Source: Harmothoe impar
Taxonomy: Eukaryota; Annelida; Polychaeta; Phyllodocida; Polynoidae
Direction: 5' to 3'
Assembly: GCA_947462335.1 (NCBI GenBank)
Contig: OX381704.1
Coordinates: 45,450,942-45,514,941 of the forward strand
DNA: 64,000 bases
How positions within the stretch are numbered: the stretch's first letter is position 1; each line of letters opens with the position of its first letter. The position numbers and the translations under genes were made by a program. Positions 1 through 11,842 of this stretch are shown here, piece by piece. The notes under the pieces were generated by a model that saw only the letters and a list, made by a program, of their open reading frames with translations, searched no databases and was not told the origin of the DNA.

Positions 1-45
1 GCAAATTGACTGCACAGAGTGTCTATATACTATTAAAATGTGGCT

Positions 46-80
46 CAGTATACCAGTCAACCAGTATACCAGTCAACCAG
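46..80. repeat. 16-bp tandem duplication
   Basis: The unit CAGTATACCAGTCAAC occurs twice back to back and the start of a third copy follows. It is a small slippage-type duplication and no function is implied. Confidence 0.85.
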
Positions 81-2127
81 CTTTCCCCCCTCGAAAAATA
101 ATGATAAAGAGAGAAGAAGAATAGAAAAATCCATGTATGGTGTACCCTGTAAAAGTGTATGCCTATACCTTTATGTTGGAAAGGGTGCCGTGGTTTGGGT
201 GCTAAGACAATGCTGGTAATCCCACAGTATGTGTAGTTTCCAAACTGGGACAGAGATGAAGGAGTCAGTACCGGAGTCAGTACCTGTCATAACGCAAGGT
301 GCTAAATGGTTTGTTAGAGGACTGGCTTTGTGTAATTAAATACTGGTACATGCCGTGGTGTAATAGAATGCAGTTTGCACCTTGGTGCGTGCATGATGCT
401 GTCAGGGATAATGCTATAACTACAAGCTCTGTTTGTCTGCTCTCTGGTGTTAAAACTGCAGCACAAACAAAAGACAATGCCATTATAGAATCTCACAGAT
501 CTTATTCCATAATAATAACACAGTGACAAGACTACTTTTTCTGAGCATATCGTTTTTTTAACTTTTCGTCTGTGCAATTACCTTCCCATTAATATACAAC
601 AGTTACATGCATATAATTCTATATATGCTGACAGTACAGAAAGGAGAAAACATGTGCACCAATACTAGCTCTACCCCCCCCCCCCCCCCAACTCCCAAGT
701 TTCAGGCACCGGCCGATTTCAGCTCCCGGTCAGTCAAGGCTTTGCACGGCACTGCCCGGACTATCGTGACGTGACTGTAATCACTATAGCGTCAGTGAAT
801 GACTTGGGTAAATGGTATGTGAACAATAGAACATCTCTGATAGATATCATAGCGATATCAGCTATCAAATCAATCCTTCCACACAACTATAGTTTATAGA
901 ATGGAACATCAATCCACTCACTATTTATAAGTTCACCCGATGTGCTCGCCATAGACAGCGAGCGTATAACATAGGCCTACAGGAAGACAGACGTCGATGG
1001 CGCGGCCAGTTTCCGCTGCGTATGGATTCCTCTTCCGTTTCCTGTTTGTCAACACGGCGATTAAAGCCGCGTTACACCGGTAGGGGTCAGGTCGGGGCCA
1101 GACGCTGCCAATACGGCGTGGGAATGCTGTGGGAAGGCCCAGGTCATGCCCCTCCAAAGTCCTGTAATAGTAGCCAGCCGCGCAGGTTAAAAGGTGGGAG
1201 AGCAATCCTTCAGGACATTTCCTAGTTTTGCTACCCACCCCTCCAAACTGTATGCATGCAAATTCTTAACTTTCAATCCAATGAATAATACGGGTCCGGG
1301 AGGCCTTCATTGACTATACTATAATCTCGAGTTTCAACATATGGCCATCTTGGAGAATTGTAGCACCCATCGCTAATAGTGAATACACATAATGTAGGAA
1401 ATTACAAAAACAATCCAGTACAATCCAGCCAGCAATTTGGTTGTTATTCAACAGGAACTATGGCTGATTATATTTCTCTCACACCCTCTTGAAGTCTAGA
1501 TGTGGGTGTTATAGAGCTAGACCCATGGTTAGTGGGACTGAATTATTCAGCATCCGTTCGATGTCAGCTAGCAACTATATACATGGGGTCAAATGCCACG
1601 AGGACGCCAAGTATTATCCGCCAATTAGTGAGAAAATGACCATTCCCTAAGGGCAGGGGTTCCTACCCAAATGCATAATTTGGTGTATTATTGTCGGTTT
1701 ATATCATAGTTATCAACAGCTATCCAGGTGTAGGCAAATGCCAATTGGATTATAAATGCTTATGAAAGTGACCGATCGATATAATATGCCCTCACAGCTG
1801 CCAAGCTGGTGAGACAGCCTGTCTGCTGTATAGCTGCTCACATAGTGGAAAACAGCTGACATACACCATTGAGTTAGTGATCTGACTTTGCTATACAGAA
1901 TAGCCACCATGTATGTAATTTAACAACATGTTGTCTCAAAGCCTTACGTCTGGGAAGACATAGATTCTTAGGGGTACAACTTGTGTAGACTACCGGCTAC
2001 TCTGGCTCTAATGTCTGGACTACGACAGTTACAACATCGGCCCTCACAACTAGAGTCTACACTGTAACTAGATACGAATAGCTTATTTACGCAGGGAATG
2101 ATAAAGATTTGCTAATGTTAAATTGTA
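81..2127. other. non-coding stretch with poly-C tract and CpG-rich patch
   Basis: I see no supportable gene here. A run of 16 C lies at 674-689. Between about 945 and 1190 the sequence becomes CpG-rich and contains ETS-like TTCCG/TTCCT cores. That would suit a small CpG-island-like regulatory patch or an old promoter, but no splice site or convincing reading frame accompanies it. The short open frames on both strands in this patch (for example 933-1238 minus and 1022-1225 plus) overlap each other and look like by-products of high GC. Confidence 0.5.
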
Positions 2128-2232
2128 ACCGTTTAAGGCATCATGTCTAATTGATTGCTGGCCGACGATGCATGGGTGCATCATGACGATAATTGTTCAT
2201 GAAGCGCTGATGTATCATGCCATCCTAAATGA
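2128..2232. repeat. palindromic MITE-family fragment
   Basis: The left side has a degenerate GTTTAAGGCATCATG arm and the right side ends with GTATCATGCCATCCTAAA, in inverted orientation. The centre carries GATGCATGGGTGCATC, itself an inverted repeat. It belongs to the family best preserved at 10034-10297 and 61789-62017. Confidence 0.55.
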
Positions 2233-3041
2233 TAAATAAACTGATCTCATAATCCATGTTGTAAAATAATATTACATTTATAGATCTAAGCCACAGTAGC
2301 CACTGTATCAGCTGCAGCCAACTGGTTTTAATGTCAGAGCACGTGAAGAGTAATCGATACTATATGTAAGAGGTTCCCTGCTGGTATTGGTTACGTCTAG
2401 GATCTATAACCTTCCCTTCAACTCCCAGTACACTCCCCTTTAGGGCAACTCTGAGACCCCAGACCCCAGTCAATAAATCATTACAGATCTATTGTGCAAA
2501 CGGGAAATGTCCTTTAATATATATTGATAGGCTGCAATCCCCAAAGATGGTTTTACCATTGGAGGGTAACATAAGATCCTAAGCCCTCTGCACTGTCAGG
2601 TGCACTAAGACAGGGCTGAAGTCTGATGGGAGGGGAGGACCAGCAAAAGGCAGTCTAGTCTTAAGTAGATTGCATCCGTATTAGAACTTAAGTGGAAAAC
2701 TTAATTACAAAGAAAGCCATTATCCCTATTACATAGGAGGCTTCTAAAGATTTCCAGACCCTGGTAAAATGTATATGCCTGCTTAACTCACAATTTTAGA
2801 GGATGATGACTACTATTTCCTCATTACTGGATCTCTACTCAGGCTATTATCTACACGGTCCTTTATGTAGGGCCCTCGGCTATGCGGAGAACCGGTCTTA
2901 AATCTACTTTAAAAGAATTAAAAAAGCTGGATCGCTTTCATGTGACAAGCATTAGATATCATTAGATATCAACTTTGGTGTCAGAAGCAATGGAGCATGA
3001 TCAAGCTCGTAATGAACTCATTGTAACCGGTTTGTCAATTA
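2233..3041. other. non-coding stretch
   Basis: No gene, splice-bounded exon or transposon end was recognised. The only local repeat is a 10-bp duplication (ATTAGATATC twice) at 2951-2970, just upstream of the transposon that starts at 3042. Confidence 0.5.
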
Positions 3042-4317
3042 CACAGCCAAAAATAATTTTCTTACCACAAGTAAAAACTAGAATCAAGATTAAATTTTCT
3101 TGATTCAAGGAATAAACTCATTCTGAGTTTTTACATTTATCTTGTTTTCAGAAAGGGGAAGCTAAAAAAAATATCTTATATTTTTCTAGTATTCTTCTAG
3201 AAACAAGTATTCAAGATTATTTTTCTTAAGGAATTTTCTTAAAACTGGTCATTTGTGCACCGAACAAGATTATATCTTATATTCCTGAAATAAGAAAGTT
3301 CTATTTCTAGATTTAAGATTGCCATGTCTTGAAAATCTGCTCAGTTAAGAATTAACCTGAAACCATGTGTCTAAAGTGTCAATTAGGGCAAAAAATATGC
3401 AAGTATACCCTATTATGTGATGGTTATGACCATGCTTAATGCTTTCACCAAATTCCTTTCATTATTTGGGAATTTTGTAGGTGTGGAATGTGAGTTCAGT
3501 TAGTTTCCATAGGGATCAGACTACTAAATAAGAATTATTTTCTTAAATTAAGAACATTAGTTACATGTTATGCCACAAGAGGCCACCACTATGCAATACA
3601 ACAACTTTCCTATCAAACAGGGTATACATTTCTGCCTTAAATTGCAGTCCCAAAGAAACAGAAGAGGGTAAAAATATGTGGGAAAAGGGGAAATTTGTTA
3701 GGGATTAATTTGATGTAAGAACCCTTGTTCCAGTGAATGAATTATAATAACTATAGGGAGAAATGATAAGAGACACCATTTGCTTGATAACAGCATTTAG
3801 ATAAAGGGAAGGATTACCTGTCCCATTATATGAAGTGAAATGACTTTGAATAAGGTCTGTTTGCTTAAACTTCTATTGTAGCTACAAAAAGCTGCATTTA
3901 ATCTGATGAACCTCTTTCTGATGCTCTGGCATCAATCCGTTCTCTCTAAGTCTAAAATTAAAAATAATCATACTCCTTTCCCAGGCAAGAACATCAATCT
4001 TGTTTATTTACTAAAATAAGAAATTAAAACTTACTTAAGAAAAGGGTTTTCTAGAAAAAAGGTCCATTACGTAAGAAATATTTTCTTATTTTGAGAAATA
4101 TGTCAGGAAATATCATCTTGATTCCAACTATAAAATACTTGATTTAAGAATTCTTTTCTTGTTTGTTTTTCTTGTTTGTTTTTCTTACTCTAAGTATATT
4201 AAACTCAACCATGCTTTCAAGTAAAATTTTGTTATCCTACGGACAAACTTGTTTTAAGTTTATTTTACTTAAAACAAGAAATATTTTCTGAAAATGAGAA
4301 AATTATTTTTGGCTGTG
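3042..4317. mobile_element. TA-flanked non-autonomous DNA transposon, 1.28 kb
   Basis: The two ends are perfect 21-bp inverted repeats (3042-3062 and 4297-4317) beginning CACAGCCAAAAATAATTTTC. A TA dinucleotide sits immediately outside each end (3040-3041 and 4318-4319), as expected for a TA target-site duplication. The inside is very AT-rich and full of recurring short words such as TTTTCTTA, AAGAAAT and TCTAGAAA in both orientations, which look like degenerate subterminal repeats. There is no open frame of even 60 codons, so it would depend on a transposase supplied elsewhere. TA duplication is shared by Tc1/mariner and some other superfamilies, and I cannot assign one from the termini alone. 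Confidence 0.8.
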
Positions 4318-4319
4318 TA

Positions 4320-5045
4320 GAAAAGAGTAGAGCTTTGTCAGCATTCGGTGAATGGTACCTTTGGTTGTGGTCGTGGCGTGGGCCATTATATTGTCAGAGA
4401 TTTCTAATCATCATCAGAAACTAAGACAACAAACTTCTACGCACTTAAGAAGACAATATATGAGTATGGACATGCAAGGCCCACATCATATTAATCAGCG
4501 CTCTGATGTTGGCGCATTTAATGGCTTCAGTATGGATACTGAAACCATATAAAGTAAAGAGCTTCATTATACTACTGAAACATAGTCTCACATGCACTGT
4601 TGCGCCATTGAAGTTAAACATTAAAGGGACAGTTAATCTACGATCGGGTCGTACTATTAATACGCTGATGACTGCGTGTTCGGAGTATGGCTTTCATACG
4701 GTTATAAACAGTTCTATCTGGACAGGGTGATGCTATCCTCAAAAGCAGTGTAGCTCATAATAACTTGTTTTCTTGTTCTATTCAGGACTAGTTATCATGT
4801 CAGTAACTAACTGTACCAGCAACTGCCTGAGTGAGATCAGGGCATCTTAATCTATTTGGGAGCCTCCTTGCAGACAACATCTTGAGACAATCTTGACAGG
4901 TATTTAGGTAACTTCCAGTAGTATATGAAAATGGCATAACACATTAAAACACGATGCGTCCCTTACAGGTTTAAGACGCTCTGGTTTGGCACACCTCGAT
5001 GACACCCGGCAGCTTTTGGCGTAGGACAAGCCTTCATTGACTCCG
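4320..5045. other. non-coding stretch
   Basis: Two short overlapping open frames (66 and 74 codons, both plus strand, different frames) have no splice context or recognisable motif and are probably chance. Nothing else stands out. Confidence 0.45.
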
Positions 5046-5230
5046 GCAGCTAATTAGGTGAGGCCCGGACCTAATTAAGGGTGATTACTGGTCACTAGGC
5101 ACCCCATCAAGAAGCAATCAACAACTCTGACGCGACCAGTTACGTAACGGAAGGGGGGCGGCCGACAAGGGGGCGAGTCACCTCGCGACTTCAGTCGGAG
5201 CACTGCCGAGCGAGCTGGATTGAGCCGGGG
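5046..5230. promoter_or_regulatory. TAATTA inverted pair plus GC-rich block (possible cis-regulatory element)
   Basis: TAATTAGGT at 5051-5059 is mirrored by ACCTAATTA at 5069-5077 across a 9-nt spacer, giving two homeodomain-type TAATTA cores facing each other. A CpG-containing block follows at about 5120-5225 and differs in composition from its AT-rich surroundings. The combination resembles a developmental enhancer or conserved non-coding element, but this is judged from composition and motif layout only. Confidence 0.3.
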
Positions 5231-6359
5231 AGAGGGGTAATTACACTGCTCATAAAGATCTCTGAGCCCAACAAATCCTGCCCATGTCCTCTCCATACCT
5301 CCTAGAATCTCGTAGAGTAGGCCTTGTAGATACCATCTATGACTGAACAGTTATATTTCCTGATTGGACCTTCCTGATTTGGCTGTGGTCAAAGAGGCCC
5401 TGTTGGTACCTTATGCGATAGCATGATTTCATCTCTGTTGCAGAGCAACACAGGAATCCTGTATGTTATCTCAAAATGTCATTTACCCACCCCCGTATCA
5501 CAGCGAGCGGCTGAAGGAGGCATACCTGCAGCTGCCATTATCTGTGACTTAAGATGATATAAAGTTCTCTGACCAATGGATAGATATACTAATAATGAAA
5601 GTGCATAAGGACTTTTTAAGGTGAAATTACTTTGAGATCTCTAATCAGATACAAGACGGGCAAGTAGCGCTAGCGAAGCCGAAAATCAGAATCATATCTA
5701 ATGTATTAGAAACCTCTCAACAGAACCTCTATATAAAGCAGTCGTTGTTACTAAATTTATATTCGTAATTAATTATCCTGTCATTTAGGACTACATGTAA
5801 CGTGTGGAACTCCCTTCCAAAAACACATCAGACATACCATAATTGTCATATCAATGTATATGCTTAATAGCTAGCCTTAGGGAGAACTTACAAAGAAAAA
5901 TACCCCCAGCTAGGCTGAACAAGAGATATCATCTTCCTACTCATGTGTTCCCCTTGTTCACCCTTCCTCACTCCATCCTCCAGAGCCCTACACAGGTACA
6001 CCTACCAGTGACTGTCCTCCAGGCGACCAGCACCCACGCCGCCATCTTTGTATTCCGCAATTACCGCCAGCCAAGCTCACCCGGGGGCGCTGCAGTCGCT
6101 CCATCATCATACAATAGAGATTTGTCCAAACGTCAGCGTCCGAGAGGAGGGTGAGCACCTCCCGCAAGGTGGCCACTCTACTGAAGGGGGCGGAGCTGCT
6201 CAAGGGGGGGACTGGTAGTAAAGCATACTATACGGAGACATTGTATATAGTAGGTCTCTGAGCTGTTGCTAAAACCAATGAGTCTCCATAGGTCATGTAT
6301 GTCTCTGGTATACTCGCTGGTGAAACAAAGACGCTATGATGCTCCAGAGTGCATGTTGA
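5231..6359. other. non-coding stretch with one CTCF-like motif
   Basis: No gene is supported. The sequence at 6077-6090 (TCACCCGGGGGCGC) matches the vertebrate CTCF core CCASYAGRKGGCRS at 12 of 14 positions, missing the central A. The 103-codon frame over 5843-6154 has no domain, and a frame on the opposite strand covers much of it. Confidence 0.35.
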
Positions 6360-6415
6360 TTTTGTCGTCATGCATATTGCACCAACACAGCCCCAGCGAG
6401 TAACTCGCCGTGACG
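6360..6415. repeat. palindromic MITE-family fragment
   Basis: It starts TTTTGTCGTCATGCATATTG and runs into GCGAGTAACTCGC, the palindromic centre that marks this family. The distal right arm is not recognisable. Confidence 0.5.
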
Positions 6416-7281
6416 CTTGGTGTGTCACACCCACCACCTGTTGCTGGGTCAACCCTGTAGGATTGGTATAGCATGAATGCCTCCCCTGCATATTGTTCGC
6501 AACAGCTGAATGCATGCATCATGCAAACTAAAGATCATCAGAAGTTGAATTAGAACCTATACAGGACTGACAAAATACAGCCATACTCAGATTCTGATCT
6601 GTGACAGGCAAGGGGAGAAGCATCCTTTGTCAAAAATAAATGTCTCAGAGGATATATCAGTAGATATTATCTCAATAACATGCTACGTTGTGGTTTGAAT
6701 ACCTATTTACAACAGCATTTATAACCCCATCCCTTCTCCATGTCAGAAGAATACTCTGAATAATTCAATATAGAGTTTTGTCAGGATGATATGATTTATT
6801 GAAAGATACACATCTCTATAGAGTAGGATTTCATTGCGTTGCCCATTGCCTACACACTAACCCACTGACTTCCATAGTATTCCATATAGCCTTATGGTGA
6901 ACACAAGTGACTACTCTCCCGGCACAATCTGACAGTGCTGTGGGGGCAGCTGGTGTGATAGAGGAGCTCTCATATCAGCTGTGGTCACAATCCCCCTTCT
7001 CCACATCCATCACCCCTCTCCTATCTCACACCTGACCATATATGGGCAGACATCTATAACTATCTCGCCCCGATGGGATTAAATCTGGCCGAATGGAGGG
7101 GTGCAAATTGGTACATAAATCATCCTGGTTACAATGGATTTAAGTACGAATCATACACACGTTTGTTAGTGAGCGTTTGAGGCGATGGTACATTCCTTCA
7201 TTCCAGAACAAGAGGTACTTTTGTAGGAGGTAGCCTAAGGAGTACTGATGGACGCCATTATCTCACTGTCGCCTACATCCT
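6416..7281. other. non-coding stretch
   Basis: I see nothing that supports a gene, RNA or repeat boundary in this segment. Confidence 0.45.
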
Positions 7282-7388
7282 CAGAAAAGTGAGAGTCATT
7301 GTCGCTAAAACTACCCTCACCTGTGAGTCAGGCAGTGCCCGACCCTCAGGTGAGGGTAGTTTTAGCGACAATGACTCTCACTTTTCTG
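7282..7388. repeat. perfect 42-bp inverted repeat (foldback, pre-miRNA-sized hairpin)
   Basis: The left arm is 7282-7323 and the right arm 7347-7388. The arms are identical over all 42 bases in reverse complement, with a 23-nt spacer. The arms begin CAGAAAAGTGAGAGTCATTG. Perfect identity implies recent origin or active maintenance. It could be a tiny foldback transposon (no target duplication is visible) or a locus producing a hairpin RNA. Length and loop size overlap the range of long-stem animal microRNA precursors, although perfect pairing is more typical of young siRNA hairpins. Confidence 0.85.
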
Positions 7389-7714
7389 TGTGTGTACAGA
7401 ATAGTACCAGTTGAGTTCGAGCATTCTAAAGGATATTTTTAAGACAGACAGCAGTTCCACACATCTAGTTGTACAGGAACTAATCGCACCATCGTGCCAT
7501 GGTTCGTATCCAATTTGAGCAACTTTAACTCCATAATATTATATGCCCGAGTCATGCTGCCGTATGCCGGAGGAGCCCCAATGCAGTATGTATAGGATTA
7601 AATCCCTGTGAAGTCATCCATCACTTTGTAGAGTAGTATATCATCTGCCTGTCACACCAACATTTAATCTGCCACTTGTCAAACCTTGCTGCAGTGATGC
7701 CTTGTGTTCTAGTA
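7389..7714. other. non-coding stretch
   Basis: No supportable feature lies between the perfect hairpin and the next MITE copy. Confidence 0.45.
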
Positions 7715-7931
7715 TTTAACCCTATAATGATGCCATAAAGCCTCTTGTTTCTCTGTCATCATGATGTAATAACACATTGGTTATTATTTGGTGCATCATG
7801 TCGATTCTTTGGGTCGGCATGATAGATTTATGCAGTAATAGTCTGCTACCCACCAAGACTGAATCCATGCATCATAACGAGGAAATGGCATAGTTCATGA
7901 AATTAAAGCACTAGACTACACTTAAATGGTT
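7715..7931. repeat. palindromic MITE-family copy, near full length
   Basis: The left end TTAACCCTATAATGATGCC and right end CTTAAATGGTTAG are diverged inverted repeats. Inside are TGTCATCATGATG, GTGCATCATGTCGA and GGCATGATAGA, the core words of the family, in mirrored order. It is roughly 217 bp against 264 bp for the copy at 10034. Confidence 0.65.
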
Positions 7932-8929
7932 AGTCTACCAAGCCTGATTATGCTGCAGTGTGTGCTGCTTCAGCTCCTACTGCTGTGGGGGATACTTACA
8001 GTTCAGCTGCCACTATAGCTTAAAGGTTTTCTTAACTCACCTGAAAGAGAAATGAAAAGCCTGAATTAGCAGGGAGCAAATGAAGACACATGCACAAAGA
8101 TATATACTCACCTGATTTACACATGGAGAATCACGACAACCCTCTATCTATATGGCACTCTGCACATGTACACTTGTCTAGTATATGCACTGCAACTTAA
8201 AATCGACCCAGGGAGTAGCCCTTTATTACTCTGGCAATGGCCAAAGCATAATCAATATAGATAACTAGTACCACATAGTAGACGCACAGGTCAGGACAGC
8301 TTACAATAAGGGAGGTAGAGACTGGCGTTTAGATGAATAACAGCCCTGGGAGCGCGCCTATCGCGCTTATCATCATCCAAACGGGACCAATTAGATGTGC
8401 CCAAGAGTCTGTTGCCATATTACTACATCATTGTGCATCAGCCGCCGCTGCTGATGCCAAGTGCTGTGTACTAGAAGGCGTCCAGCTGCAGTTCTTTCTG
8501 CCACTTAGGGGCAATTGGGGTCATCTTAGGATGGTAGAGTTTCTGGAGGTGTCAGATGCAGCCTAAACTCCACTAGTGCAAGTTTATGCCAGGGGTTAGA
8601 AGGTATAAAAAAATCACTTATAAGTTCACTACATCGTGGAGTTTGTGCACAATACACTGCCTCTATGAGACCCAGGTACCCATTAATTTAGACTACCCCT
8701 GGAGCTTATAATTATGAGATTAGTGCTTATTCGACATCAGAAAAAGAGAGCATTGGCTTACTTCACTCAACCTGTGCCCCGGGCGCTTATTCAAAACTGG
8801 AGCTTAACTTGGCACCACGGCACTTATGCAGATCAATACGGTAAGGCTAAAACCTAGAAAAACATCCAAAAATGTAACAACTTCTTTAAAAAAAAGCCTC
8901 CAGTCTTGCTGCATGTGTCTATAGTAACA
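7932..8929. other. non-coding stretch
   Basis: The words GTGCTTATTC, GCGCTTATTC and CACTTATGC recur between about 8720 and 8830, hinting at a decayed repeat whose ends I could not define. No coding exon is supported. Confidence 0.4.
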
Positions 8930-9115
8930 ATGACACAGCTGTAATTGAGGGGAGCCTCCTCCAGGGTGGCCACCATTGATTCTGGCTCTTATCCCCCTTC
9001 TCCTTGCTTTTATTTTCTCCTTTTCAAAATGTCAAAACCGCTTGTTGCCAGTAGCTAATAAGCAGGCTGTGAGAGCCAGGCGCATTACGGCGGGTAATGG
9101 AATATGGGCACTCTG
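8930..9115. promoter_or_regulatory. conserved-element-like block (composition only)
   Basis: A GC-balanced, low-repetition block that includes CGCATTACGGCGGGTAATGG, in which ATTAC and GTAAT face each other as in paired homeodomain sites. It is adjacent to CAGCTGTAATTG with an E-box. An open frame of 87 codons crosses it, starting from a non-ATG codon at 8976, and has no recognisable domain. I list it as a candidate enhancer only. Confidence 0.2.
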
Positions 9116-9967
9116 CACTGCGCGACCCGCTGTTTGGAGGCAGGGGAGGAGATGGAAGGGGCCACATGACAAATTATGCGGAACGGTTTTAGTCAGATGG
9201 AGCAGGCAGTGGTGTTGGAGCTGTAGAGAGGGGGAGTAAGTGGTTTTGTTGAAATGGTCTGTTCAACTACTGCCTCTGATGCTTCAATTTGGGTTACAAT
9301 AGGGTTTTTATTGTATTTGATCAATATTGAAACATTTCACAGGGAACCTTATTTAACTAATCTAAAATATCATTTGAGAGGACACTCCAAAGCTGAATGT
9401 GAAATGCGATTTCCCATCTGGTTCTAATTCTATGGATGTCCACACTATTGTTCATGTGGATTATTGCCAGACCATCATTAACGAATGACATAATGTTCAT
9501 CCAGTGGCAGAGGAAATGGAGTTATACACCAATGAAGCGTGAGGAATTGCCGTTGAAAAAGAAGTTGGAAACGGGTTTGGACTAAACATGAAAGCAAACA
9601 CAACTTTATTACGGAAAGTCCACCGTTTAGCTGCACGGGCCTATAGTAGCACAGTTAGGACCTGACATGGTTCGAGCCAGCACGGTGGGGCAGTAGACAG
9701 GAGAAATGAACACTTCTCTCCATAACCCTGCTTTCAGACCTACAATAACTGCGTGTACTAGTAGGGAATGATGAGCACCCATTCTGTACGCCACAATATG
9801 ACGTTTACACAGTTGGGGGCCTGTACAGCTCCCTCTCGGTGGCTGCTGTGGACGTCCTATGGCTCTGTCACATCCAGTCCCTCCTGAACCATGATGGATC
9901 ACCAAGTCATTCATGTTGCATGGCAACCACAACTTCCGCTACACACCCGCCGCCTAACGGCAGATGA
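9116..9967. other. non-coding stretch
   Basis: Open frames here (for example 101 codons on minus, 9627-9932) show no domain or splice support. Nothing else is recognised. Confidence 0.4.
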
Positions 9968-9997
9968 TGCGCCACTACAGCCCCCTCTAGTGGCGCA
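9968..9997. promoter_or_regulatory. hairpin overlapping a strong CTCF-like motif
   Basis: TGCGCCACTA and TAGTGGCGCA form 10-bp inverted arms around a 10-nt loop. On the minus strand the sequence CCACTAGAGGGGGC (9993 down to 9980) matches the CTCF core consensus CCASYAGRKGGCRS at 13 of 14 positions. CTCF is present across bilaterians, so an insulator or looping site is plausible, but occupancy cannot be judged from sequence. Confidence 0.4.
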
Positions 9998-10033
9998 CCA
10001 ATCAACTACAGTGTAGGTGTGGGCTGCAGGTCT

Positions 10034-10297
10034 AGCCCTTTAAGGGCAGCATGGTGCCTAGTGAAGGTTCGTCTTAATTTGTCATCATGATGCAGAACGC
10101 AGCCCAGGTCAGTTACTTTCTGGTGGTCCCCTGGTACATCATGTTGACCCTCAGGAATGATTAAACACTGTAGGGTCGGCATGATGCCTGGATGCAGTGC
10201 CGGTACGTAGCTCGCCGGTGCTGTATTGTGATTTGTAGACAAAAGGACTGAGAAAAGAGCAGAGTGCATTAAAGCAAGGCCCTGCCCTTAAAGGGCT
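10034..10297. mobile_element. palindromic MITE, best-preserved ends (264 bp)
   Basis: The ends are perfect 16-bp inverted repeats AGCCCTTTAAGGGCAG and CTGCCCTTAAAGGGCT. Inwards come CTTAATTTGTCATCATGATGC on the left and GCATTAAAGC on the right, then the CACCGGCGAG-type centre (here GAGCTCGCCGG-like, diverged). There is no coding capacity. The minus-strand open frame of 87 codons that covers the element follows the palindrome and is not a gene. TTAA lies inside both terminal repeats, but I cannot fix the target duplication. Confidence 0.75.
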
Positions 10298-11842
10298 TAC
10301 TCCCCTTTCTACCAGAGGTTTTCTCTCCTCTCCCTAGACCTCAAGCTGACTGATGGCAAACGGATCCCGGAGGAGCAATTACAAAATAAAGGATCGAGCT
10401 GTTAGTGTCTTTTTACTGTGGTAGTGCCAGCCTCTAGGTCCCTCTCTACTTGCTGTACTATCCTCCCTCTGTGGGTTGTTGAAAGTCTATACGTGGTTTG
10501 TGGACTAGACATCCCGCCAATAAGATCGATTGAAGGCGACCGAGAACTTAATATGCCACAAATAGTCTCACTGTAAAGCCCTCAACTTCTCTATGGGCCG
10601 CATACTATGGACTGACTTCCCATAGAACAATATTGTAGTTAGTGCCTCAAATCCTAGGTCATTAGCCAACCAATATTTACAATAATAAGGTTTACTGACA
10701 TTCACCTCCGGGGGTCACTCCCTGATTTCATGAGATTGGAAATGAATCTACCTCGACAATCAATCTCTCATCAGCCATTTCCACACTATCAACGTACTCA
10801 GAGGGCATCTCTATTTCTTTTTCACACCGCTCACTTTGATCAGTGTCAGGTGTGTGGTGGGGTAGGGAGGATCCAGACTGGATCATTTGGGCAGATGCTC
10901 ACTGTTCTATATACGAGGAGCAGCTCCGAGCTGCTCAAATCTCCACACATTCTCCCAGTATACTCCAAGTAGTTTTCCACGGAAAAGTGATTAGCCTAGC
11001 ATTAGCCATTCTACCAGCTAGTTTGTCAGTGAATGGATAGGTGTTAAACACAGACATTCCCGGCCTTCATAGATGTTATACCGCCGGTGGTAATCCCCAC
11101 ATCATTCAGATCGCCATTTATTATGAAAGACATTCTACCACTGTGGCCTTGGAACTGCAGACTCTCAGACTCTACTGTATCTTAAAGACAAATGTAACAC
11201 TTGGAATTATGCCACCAAGAACCCCCCCCCCCCCACCAGCATCTTCCCCCAGCCCCCCGTCGACCTCCACTCTGTGGCATGTTGAGAAGGAAAACCTTTC
11301 TCCCACAAAGCACACACCCAGCCCAAGGGCATACATGTGAGAGGTAGAGGCTGGGGTAGGTAGAATGAATATTGAATGACCCATAGTCGTTTGTCCTTAC
11401 AGTAGATCAGGCAATCTCCCAATGAGCACCTAGACCTAGGGAATTGATACCCTATCTCAGTTGTATACCTGCGGGCTGAATTCATACAGCTGTATAAGCT
11501 GATTGGTTTTATCTGCCACTGCCAGGTGGCACACTAAAAGGTGGGTGGAAATCTATATTATATTCACCTAATCCATTTGGTAGAAATTCATGTGATGCCT
11601 ATAGAGACTGGCTCATTACGTTTCGGAATAAGTTATCCATATTCATTGATTTGGTAATGCATCACATTTAGAAATTTAGTAATTTGATTGGATTTAGTAA
11701 TTTTTAGTTATAATAGCGGTACCTCTATATAAAATAGTTTCCCCACACGAATAGTATAAGTTAACCCAGACTTAATGACCCAAAACAATCATCGTATGCC
11801 ATCAGATAACTGCCAACGACCAGAAAATGATACCGACATGTG
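10298..11842. other. non-coding stretch with small palindrome and poly-C
   Basis: A perfect palindrome GAGCAGCTC-C-GAGCTGCTC lies at 10918-10936, and a run of 13 C at 11222-11234. Open frames around 10730-11485 overlap on both strands and are not supported as coding. Confidence 0.45.
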
